DNA of 64,000 bases, from positions 586,298,471-586,362,470 of the forward strand of contig NC_053390.1 of assembly GCF_905171765.1 (NCBI RefSeq), read 5' to 3'. Made by a program: the position numbers and the translations under genes. Source of the stretch: Bufo bufo (Eukaryota; Chordata; Amphibia; Anura; Bufonidae). The notes under the pieces are model-generated. The model was given only the letters and a program-made list of their open reading frames with translations, was not told the DNA's origin and made no database searches. Shown here piece by piece: positions 56,981 through 64,000 of the stretch. Position 1 is the first letter of the stretch. Each line of letters starts with the position of its first letter.

Positions 56981-57838
56981 CAATCATTACATGTATGCCC
57001 AGCATTAGGAGTTTCTGCTATTCTCCTTATATTGAGCATACGGGTAATGAGATTTTTTTTTTCCGTTCAGCCTCTGGGCTGAAAGAAAAAAATGAACGGC
57101 ACAGATTTCTTCATTCGCATCGATCAATGTGGATGAAAAAATCTCTGCCAAAAAAAAAAAAAGGAGGGGAAAGGCGTCTGCCAGGACATAGGAGCTCCGC
57201 CCAACATCCATACCCACTTCAGCTCGTATGCCCTGGCAAACCAGATTTCTCCATTCACATCAATCGATGTGGATGAATAAATCATTGCCGGGATTTTTTT
57301 TTTTATATATACAAAGTGTTTGCCAAAGTATATGAACACCGCCACCTCCTCAGCTCATATGCCTCGGCAAACATATCTTTTACTGCAGAGGAGAAATCTC
57401 GTCTTGCAGCGCCGCATACACCGACTTGCGTGTAATCTGACAGCAGCGCAATGCTTCTGTCAGAATGCACATCAGTGCTGCAGCTAGTCGATCGGTTGGT
57501 CCACCTGAAAGGTAAAAAAAACAAAACAAAAAAGAAAAAACCAGGCCGCAACGCAATAAATTTATTAACTGTTGAACAGAACATAGAAACTTTTTTTTAA
57601 CTTTTTTAACTGAACGTTTAACTTTTTTACTTACCGGTAATTTTTTTTTTGTTTAGTTTTTTTTACCTTTATAGAACAAACCTCTCCTTCCCCATGGGAC
57701 AATGTGCAAAGCGCAAATTGCCCAAAGATGTGGCGAAGTACATTATGCACTTTATCCCAGGTGAAAGGAGAGGTTTGCAGCAGCTGTGAGTAAAAGGGCC
57801 CTAATAGCCCTGTGTGCCTGTCCTGTGAGATGCAATCC

Positions 57839-59722
57839 CTATGCTAGGTGTACCTGTGTGTGGTACTTCCGGAAACACTCACCAAAGCATAGGGCAGGGT
57901 GGTCAGGACAGTCAGGACAGAAATAGCGGGTGTCACGCCTTATTCCACTCCTGCTACAGACACGACATTTTTTTCGGGGTGGCGGTTGGGTTGAGGTACC
58001 AGCAACGACACTGGGGAAATGTCGCTCGTGTAGACGGCTAACTACACTGGTGGATGGGGCCACGGAACCTCCTGGGTAAAGGAGGTTCTCGATGATCTCT
58101 TCCTGGAATTTGAGGAAAGATCGTGTTCTCCCAGCCTTACTGTAGAGAACAAAACTATTGTACAGCGCCAATTGAATTAAATATACAGACACCTTCTTAT
58201 ACCAGCGTCTGGTTCTGCGGGAAACTAAATAGGGAGCCAACATCTGGTCATTGAAGTCCACCCCTCCCATGAGCGCATTATAGTCGTGGACTGAGAGGGG
58301 CTTTTCAATGACACGGGTTGCCCTTTCAATTTGGATTGTCGTGTCTGCGTGAATGGAGGAGAGCATGTAAACGTCACGCTTGTCTCTCCATTTCACCGCG
58401 AGCAGTTCTTCGTTACACAAGGCAGCCCTCTCCCCCCTTGCAAGACGGGTGGTTACAAGCCGTTGGGGGAAGCCCACGCGACTAGTTCGCGCGGTGCCAC
58501 AGGCGCAAATCCGTTCTAGAAACAAATGCCTAAAGAGGGCCACACTTGTGTAGAAATTGTCCACATAAAGATGGTACCCCTTGCCGAATAAGGGTGACAC
58601 CAAGTCCCAGACTGTCTTCCCACTGCTCCCCAGGTAGTCAGGGCAACCGACCGGCTCCAGGGTCTGATCTTTTCCCTCATAGATCCGAAATTTGTGGGTA
58701 TAGCCTGTGGCCCTTTCACAGAGCTTATACAATTTGACCCCATACCGGGCACGCTTGCTTGGGATGTATTGTTTGAAGCCAAGGCGCCCGGTAAAATGTA
58801 TTAGGGACTCGTCTACGCAGATGTTTTGCTCAGGGGTATACAAATCTGCAAATTTCTGGTTGAAATGGTCTATGAGGGGCCGAATTTTGTGGAGCCGGTC
58901 AAAAGCTGGGTGGCCTCTGGGACGGGAGGTGGTGTTGTCGCTAAAATGCAGAAAACGTAGGATGGTCTCAAATCGTGTCCTGGACATAGCAGCAGAGAAC
59001 ATGGGCATGTGATGAATTGGGTTCGTGGACCAATATGACCGCAATTCATGCTTTTTAGTTAGACCCATGTTGAGGAGAAGGCCCAAAAAAATTTTAATTT
59101 CGGAAACTTGGACTGGTTTCCACCGGAAAGACTGGGCATAAGAGCTTCCCGGGTTGGCGGATATAAATTGTGTGGCATACCGATTTGTTTCTGCCACGAC
59201 TAAGTCCAAGAGCTCCGCAGTCAAGAACAGCTCAAAAAATCCCAGGGCCGAACCGATTTGAGCCGTCTCAACCCGAACTCCAGACTGGGCGGTGAAAGGG
59301 GGAACTACAGGTGCGGCTGAAGTTGGTGACTGCCAATCAGGGTTTGCCAGCACCTCAGGGATTCTAGGGGCTCTACGGGCCTGTCTGCGCGGTGGCTGCG
59401 ACGGGGTAACTAGTGCACGTGCCACCGTACCAGCTTCAACTGCCCTTCTGGTGCTCGCCACGTCACCATGTTGTACGGCAGTGCTGGTACTAGGTCCAGG
59501 AAGGGCTGCGCTGCTGGTGTATGCCTCACCACGTGATCCGGCAGCGACAGCCCCACTCTGCTGCTCTTGAAACGGATCCTGCGTAACCTGTGGTCTAGCG
59601 ACACGGGGCCGGGTACGCCTGGTGCTGCCAGGGACCTCCACCTCCTCGTCCGAACTTTGGGTCAGAGAGCCACTGCTTTCCACAGGTTCATATTCTGACC
59701 CGCTAGATTCATCAGATGAGGG
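57839..59722 (-). CDS. piggyBac-family transposase, 5' end in assembly gap
   Basis: The frame is open for 627 codons from the gap edge to the stop at 57839; the first internal start-like codon (59683) is GTG, so the true ATG must lie in the gap. Numbering from 59683 there is a variable Ser/Pro/Arg-rich N-terminus (to about 125) and then the DDE_Tnp_1_7 domain. Catalytic Asp are in ICVDES (291), YVDNFYTS (375) and GGVDFNDQ (476, 479). The C-terminal Cys/His cross-brace zinc finger is KCRVCSRSG...YFCPDCPDHPALC...C...YH. The protein cuts and inserts at TTAA without scars. Upstream acidic residues (SSDESSGSEYEP) are usual for the family. There are no stops or frameshifts over 1.9 kb, unlike every other transposase in the window. 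Antisense frames are shadows. Confidence 0.93.
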   Translation of the reverse strand, partial: PSSDESSGSEYEPVESSGSLTQSSDEEVEVPGSTRRTRPRVARPQVTQDPFQEQQSGAVAAGSRGEAYTSSAALPGPSTSTAVQHGDVASTRRAVEAGTVARALVTPSQPPRRQARRAPRIPEVLANPDWQSPTSAAPVVPPFTAQSGVRVETAQIGSALGFFELFLTAELLDLVVAETNRYATQFISANPGSSYAQSFRWKPVQVSEIKIFLGLLLNMGLTKKHELRSYWSTNPIHHMPMFSAAMSRTRFETILRFLHFSDNTTSRPRGHPAFDRLHKIRPLIDHFNQKFADLYTPEQNICVDESLIHFTGRLGFKQYIPSKRARYGVKLYKLCERATGYTHKFRIYEGKDQTLEPVGCPDYLGSSGKTVWDLVSPLFGKGYHLYVDNFYTSVALFRHLFLERICACGTARTSRVGFPQRLVTTRLARGERAALCNEELLAVKWRDKRDVYMLSSIHADTTIQIERATRVIEKPLSVHDYNALMGGVDFNDQMLAPYLVSRRTRRWYKKVSVYLIQLALYNSFVLYSKAGRTRSFLKFQEEIIENLLYPGGSVAPSTSVVSRLHERHFPSVVAGTSTQPPPRKKCRVCSRSGIRRDTRYFCPDCPDHPALCFGECFRKYHTQVHLA

Positions 59723-59822
59723 NNNNNNNNNNNNNNNNNNNNNNNNNNNNNNNNNNNNNNNNNNNNNNNNNNNNNNNNNNNNNNNNNNNNNNNNNNNNNN
59801 NNNNNNNNNNNNNNNNNNNNNN
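59723..59822. other. Assembly gap (100 N)
   Basis: Exactly 100 N, the convention for a gap of unknown size. It hides the transposase start, its promoter and the right terminus of the piggyBac. Confidence 0.99.
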
Positions 59823-60435
59823 ATCTACTATATCGTTTATTGAAAAGTGGAAAGAAACATTTTTGTGTGGTGAAATTAAAAAGAAAAAAATGCAATTCGA
59901 CCATTGTCTTTTGGGTTTTGTTTTTAGGGCGTTCACTGTGCACTAATAATTACCTTTATTGTGTAGGTCAATACGATTATAGGCATACCAAATTTATATA
60001 GTTTTTCCTATGTTTTACTGCACTTTTTTACTGCTGACCCAGACTGATCCCTTATCGTACCCTCTCCAGGCTTGGCATCTAGAATTTGGGGAAGTATAAT
60101 CGTTTCCTCCCCTTTCTGTCATAGCGATTGTTATGTTTATTGGTCTATCCTGCCGCAATTTCGATTTTATTGAAAGCCATACTTTGATTATCAGTATTTA
60201 AATGGTGTGTGGTAGAATTTTACAAGGGTCTCAGTAGTAGCAGCACTGTGGACATTTGGTATGTGATGTAGATGCATTATATTTGGTCCCAAATATGTGG
60301 GAATAGTCTTTCTTTATGGCCATGAGATTTACCATTATCATTTGGTATTACTACAATAATATAATCTGATTTGCACAAATATCATTTCCTCCATTTCTGC
60401 ATTGTTTGTTTTTTGGAGTCTTTTTGTTATATGTG

Positions 60436-60486
60436 GTCCCCTGATGAACTAACGCAAGAGAACGATTCAGAGAAACGCATCGGGAC
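60436..60486 (+). ncRNA. Hammerhead-like motif
   Basis: GTCCC-CTGATGA-(24 nt)-GAAAC-GCATC-GGGAC: both conserved hammerhead cores are exact and the outer GTCCC/GGGAC helix is perfect. The 24-nt helix II region (ACTAACGC...CGATTCAGA) pairs poorly. Such motifs mark Penelope-like terminal repeats. Probably a slightly decayed ribozyme. Confidence 0.4.
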
Positions 60487-60576
60487 AAAGTTTGCATTCC
60501 TGGGACATATGGTATGTTTTTTTTCCCCCACTGGTAATCAAAACCTGGATGCAACGGGTTTACTTGGGAGCATATA

Positions 60577-62138
60577 CAGTGGATATAAAAAGTCTACACA
60601 CCGCTGTTAAAATGTCAGTTTTCTGTGAAAATGATAAATAATTTCAGAACTTTTTCCACCTTTAATGTGACCGATAAACTGTACAACTCAATTGAAAATC
60701 AAACTGAAATCTTTTAGGTAGAGGGAAGAAAAAATATAAAAATAAAATAATATGGTTGCAGAAGTATGCACACCCTTAAACTAATACTTTGTTGAAGCAC
60801 CTTTTGATTTTATTACAGCACTCAGTCTTTTTGGGTATGAGTCTATCAGCATGGCACATTTTGACTTGGCAAGATTTGCCCACTATTCTTTGCAAAAACA
60901 CTCCAAATCTGTCAGAATACGAGGGCATCTCCTGTGCACAGCCCTCTTCAGATCACCCCACAGATTTTCAATCAGATTCAGGTCTGGGCTTTGGCTGGGC
61001 CATTCCAAAACTTTAATCTTCTTCTGGTGGAGCCATTCCTTTGTTGATTTGGATGTATGCTTTGGGTCGTTGTCATGCTGAAGATGAAGTTCCTCTTCAT
61101 GTTCAGCTTTCTTGCAGAAGCCTGAAGGTTTTGTGCCAATATTGACTGGTATTTGGAACTGTTCATAATTCTCTCTAGCTAAACTAAGGCCCCAGTTCCA
61201 GCTGAAGAAAAACAGCCCCAAAGTATGATGCTGCCACCACCATGCTTTATTGTAGGTATGGTGTTCTTTTGGTGATGTGCAGTGTTGTTTTTGCACCAAA
61301 CATATCTTTTGGAATTATGACCAAAAAGTTCAACCGTGGTTTCATTAGACCATAACACATGCTTTTGGGAGACTTCAGATATGTTTTTGGAAAATGTAGC
61401 CTGGCTTGAATGTTTTTCTTCATAAGAAAAGGCTTTCGTCCTGCCACTCTACCCCATAGCCCAGACATATGAAGAATACGGGAGATTGTTGTCATATGTA
61501 CCACACAGCCAGTACTTGACAGATATTCATGCAGCTCCTTTAATGTTGCTGTAGGTCTCTTGGTAGCCTCCCAGACCAGTTTTCTTCTTGTCTTTTTATC
61601 AATTTTGGAGGGACGTCCAGTTCTTGGTAATGTCACTGTTGTGCCATATTTTCTCCACTTGATGATGACTGTCTTCACTGTGTTCCATGGTATATCTAAT
61701 GCCTTGGAAATTCTTTTGTACCCTTCTTCTGACTGATACCTTTTAACAATGAGATCCCTTTGATGTTTTGGAAGCTCTCTGTGGACCATGGCTTTTGCGG
61801 TGGGATGCGACTAAGAAAATTTCAGGAAAGACCAACTAGAGCAGCTGAACTTTATTTGGGGTTAATCAGAGGCACTTTAAATAATGGCAGGTATATGCTG
61901 ACTCCTATTTAACATAATTTGGATTTGATTGCTTAATTCTGAACACAGCTACATCCCCAGTTATAAGAGGGTGTGAACACTTATGCAACCACATTATTTT
62001 AGTGTTTTTTTTTGTTTCTTACCTCCACCTAAAAGATTTCAGTTTGTTTTTCAATTTAGTGGTATAGTTTATAGGTCACATTAAAGGTGGAAAAACCTGA
62101 CATTTTAACAGGGGTGTGTAGACTTTTTATATCCACTG
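60577..62138 (-). mobile_element. Tc1-like transposon 2, full length but decayed
   Basis: Termini CAGTGGATATAAAAAGTCTA and TAGACTTTTTATATCCACTG with TA on both sides; 1562 bp. Inner repeats GTGTGTAGAC and AAAATGTCAG follow the ends. The transposase is on the minus strand (separate entry). It lies inside the PLE-like insert of foldback P. Confidence 0.93.
60790..61789 (-). pseudogene. Tc1-family transposase with mutated catalytic Asp
   Basis: The N-terminal paired-like DNA-binding region (61789-61400) is intact: HQRDLIVKRYQSEEGYKRIS, first helix-turn-helix, GRPSK hook and second helix region. A frameshift near 61380 leads to the catalytic domain in another frame, where the first catalytic site reads [10 protein letters not shown], so the Asp (GAT) is changed to Asn (AAT, 61346-61344). 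After another frameshift near 61080 come QHDNDPKH and SPDLNLIEN with the normal 34-residue spacing. A TAG at about 60882 follows FCKE, after which the usual C-terminus continues in frame. At least four inactivating lesions. Confidence 0.9.
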
Positions 62139-63364
62139 TATGTATTATTTGCGATTATTTTTGTTGTAACTTTATTATTTTCTAAAACATGCATTGACTT
62201 ATGACATTACTATTGGACTGTAGTCATACTAGGTCTCTTCTCGGGTGGCGGTATCTATCCCTTGTCATGGACATATAGGGCCTATTAGGAGGTTCCTGAC
62301 ACGGGATCGCCCCTATCGGGGCGGCCATTCCGTTTTGCTAGGCAGGGCCTAACAGTTTGATAGGACAAGTGTGAGGGTGAGTCAATTTTCCTTTCCTTGT
62401 CCTGCCCAGCCTCATTGTTAATTGCTTTTTAAAGGCACAAATTGGGTGATTTTTAATGATAGTCAGTAAAGGTTACATTTTACACTGTTAATGGTACTCA
62501 GTGATTTCAATATATCTTTTTTAAATAGCATCATTGAAAAAAATATATCCTTTGTGTCACCATATTCTGACACCCATAACTTTTTTGGGGAAAAAATTGT
62601 TTTAAAAAACTATAAAAAATCAAAATGATAAAGATTCAAAATGTCACCTTTTTCTAATTTTACATATAAAAAAATATAAAAACATAAACATTACTGGTAT
62701 TGTGTCTGAAAATGTCCGTTACTAACTTAGTATTTAACTAAGTATTTATCCTGCAAAGTGAACACAGTAACAGAAAAAAGTCTAAATGCTGTAATCACCT
62801 TTTTGGTCACCTTGCCACCTTGAAAATAAATAAACAAGAAGTGATATGACCTTAAAATGGTACCAATAAAAACTACCACCCACCACGCAAAAGCCCTCAC
62901 ACAGCTCTATACAATGAAATACAAAAAAGTTATGGGTGTCAGAATATGGTGACACAAAGTATATATTTTTTTCAATGATGCTATTTGTAAAAAGAGCAGC
63001 AAAACATAGGAAAAACAATATAAATTTGGTATGTCCGTTATCGTACCGACCTACACAATAAAGGTAATGTCATTTTTAGTGCACAGTGAACGCTGTAAAA
63101 ATAAAACCCAAAAGACAATGGTCGCATTGCATTTTTTTCTTTCAATTTTACCACACAAAAAATGTTTCTTTCCGCTTTTCAATAAAAGAAAAGTTAATGG
63201 CACCACAAAAAAATAGCTTTGTGAATGGAAACTGTGAAAAAAATATGACTCTTAGAGCAAAAAAAAAACAAAAAAAATCGGTTCAGTGCTTAATTGGTTA
63301 ATAGGGCTCTTGAAAAATGAAAGTGTTGCTTGTGTTGATTGGTTGCTATGGGCAGCAAAGACAG

Positions 63365-63745
63365 TTTTAAAAAAAATGTAAACGAAGATACGAAATAGGA
63401 GACGGAACTCACCAGCATCTTCAACAATCTTCACCTTTTATTGCATAAAAGCAATACAGGGGGTGGGGGCGGACATTCACCAGACAAGCAGATGCAAGTA
63501 AGCGGCAACGGTCGTTTCGTGCTTCTTCAGGCCCCTTACTTACATCTGCTTGTCTGGTGAATGTCCGCCCCCACCGCCTGCATCACCTTCATGCAATAAA
63601 AGGTGAAGATTGTTGGAGATGTTGGTGAGTGACGTCTTCTATTTCGTATCTTCATTTACATATTTGAAATGAACTGCACGAGGAGACAGAGCATCGTATA
63701 CAGCCGACTACAGACGACACAATAGCAGTGCCATCACTAGAGACT
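63365..63745. repeat. Hairpin insertion in the right arm of P
   Basis: Arms GATACGAAATAGGAGACG / CGTCTTCTATTTCGTATC, ACAATCTTCACCTTTTATTG / CAATAAAAGGTGAAGATTGT and GGGGGCGGACATTCACCAGA / TCTGGTGAATGTCCGCCCCC, loop near 63500-63535. It interrupts the right arm of P, whose left counterpart is continuous there (GTATTTGTAAAAAGTG...). The loop contains a hammerhead-like string on the minus strand. Confidence 0.8.
63511..63532 (-). ncRNA. Very degenerate hammerhead-like string
   Basis: Minus strand CCTGAAGAAGCACGAAACGAC: CTGAAGA for CTGATGA, a 2-bp helix II at most, then GAAAC. It sits in the loop of the 63365-63745 hairpin, flanked by inverted arms, as in inverted PLE terminal copies. Listed for completeness. 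Confidence 0.2.
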
Positions 63746-64000
63746 TTTCCTATATTTATCAAGTTTTTACAAATACTTCCCATTCCTCCATCTTTCGAAT
63801 GCAATATCATACAATGACCCGGCATACACCATCACTCCCCACAGAAGAACCACTAGCTCTAAACTTTTGAGAGATATAGGTGTGGGCTGGTTCTGTGGAC
63901 AACTTTGATAAATTGGCTTAATATTCTGCCCGTATGTAAAGCAGCCATAAAGTTCATTTTAGACAGAATAGAAAATAACAGCATGTGCTACATCAGAACC

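Larger units (their letters stand above)
53151..59822 (-). mobile_element. piggyBac-family transposon, large, in foldback P
   Basis: Left end is TTAA-CCACCTCAGCCCCCAG (53151). It inserted where the other arm of P reads GTGGTGCCATTAACTTTTC, and P sequence resumes just after the gap (GTTTATTGAAAAGTGG at 59835). So the right end and its TTAA must lie in the N gap or within about ten bases of it. Contents from the left: a subterminal AT-rich region, a 3.4-kb alternating palindromic array, a spacer with two CATTCGCATCGATCAATGTGG-type repeats (57112, 57251), and the transposase gene on the minus strand. Over 6.6 kb, well above the roughly 2.5 kb of the insect element. Confidence 0.85.
60030..62513. 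mobile_element. PLE-like insertion in foldback P (approximate borders)
   Basis: The left arm of P breaks off at TTTTACTGCACTTTTTTACT and resumes at AAATAGCATCATTGAAAAAA (62514); the other arm reads straight through (TTTTGCTGCTCTTTTTACAAATAGCATCATTG). The inserted DNA, about 0.9 kb without the Tc1, carries a hammerhead-like motif (60436-60486) and a GGGATCGCCCCTATCGGGGC palindrome. Penelope-like origin is inferred from the hammerhead type only. Confidence 0.45.
52739..63955. repeat. Foldback element P, about 1.7 kb, exploded by four insertions
   Basis: The left end GAACTTTATGGCTGCTTTAC (52739) has its exact complement at 63936-63955. Left-arm pieces 52739-53150, 59825-60030 and 62514-62580 match, in order, the reverse complement of the right arm (63955-63745, then 63365-62930). 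Examples: GCCCATAGCAACCAATCAAC, GTTTCCATTCACA, GTGCACTAA...TTACCTTTATTGTGTAGG and GTCACCATATTCTGACACCC. The gaps between pieces are a piggyBac, a PLE-like insert with a Tc1 in it, and a second hairpin. Arms about 650-690 bp, loop about 350 bp. Class not recognised. Confidence 0.8.

Noticed and set aside
58331..59570. Plus-strand frames of 62-101 codons
   Set aside because: Antisense shadows of the piggyBac transposase.
59622..59946. Open frames crossing the N gap
   Set aside because: Translation through N is meaningless; the only frame supported on either side is the transposase on the minus strand.

Overview
The window looks like repeat-saturated intergenic or intronic DNA from a vertebrate, most likely an anuran amphibian. 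I infer this from the element mix: Ngaro/DIRS-type tyrosine-recombinase retrotransposon, Penelope-like elements (PLEs) with GIY-YIG domains, piggyBac, several hATs, two Tc1 families, a Helitron, a V-SINE-like SINE, CR1/L2-like LINE tails and many TTAA-flanked MITEs beginning TTAAAGGGG (Kolobok/T2 style). No complete host gene is visible. The only host-gene candidate is one exon on the minus strand (23872-24047) with good splice borders.

Layout. 1-9.6 kb: TTAA MITEs, foldbacks, two tetranucleotide arrays and a non-autonomous Helitron (6970-8463) holding a near-perfect hairpin MITE. 9.6-12.6 kb: two inverted PLE GIY-YIG fragments and a decayed Tc1 (11026-12579). 12.6-18.3 kb: a Ngaro-like retroelement on the minus strand (gag, RT-RNase H, tyrosine recombinase; all broken) with split direct repeats at its 3' side and, upstream of gag, an 82-bp minisatellite built from a hairpin motif. 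18.6-24 kb: MITEs, SINE and LINE tails, nested; then the candidate exon. 24.8-26.1 kb: a composite of inverted and tandem copies between 15-bp target duplications. 26-44 kb: MITEs, foldbacks, a hAT-like element (31159-33472) carrying a CG-rich foldback, and a PLE remnant ending in a hammerhead-like motif. 44.9-50.2 kb: a 5.4-kb hAT with a perfect 8-bp target duplication, itself split by a second hAT with its own perfect 8-bp duplication, and a 3' tandem array with higher-order period.

52.7-64 kb: the most striking region. A foldback element of about 1.7 kb (arms 52739- and -63955) has been split by a large piggyBac element (from 53151 into an assembly gap), by a PLE-like insertion (about 60030-62513) that itself contains a Tc1 (60577-62138), and by a second hairpin (about 63365-63745). 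The piggyBac carries the only long, apparently intact transposase of the window (all four catalytic Asp present; its N-terminus lies in the 100-N gap) and a 3.4-kb array of roughly 388-bp units in alternating orientation.

The elements do not form one pathway. The order of nesting gives their relative ages: foldback and TTAA repeats oldest; piggyBac, hAT and Tc1 copies later. All family names come from motifs read by eye; no database search was possible.
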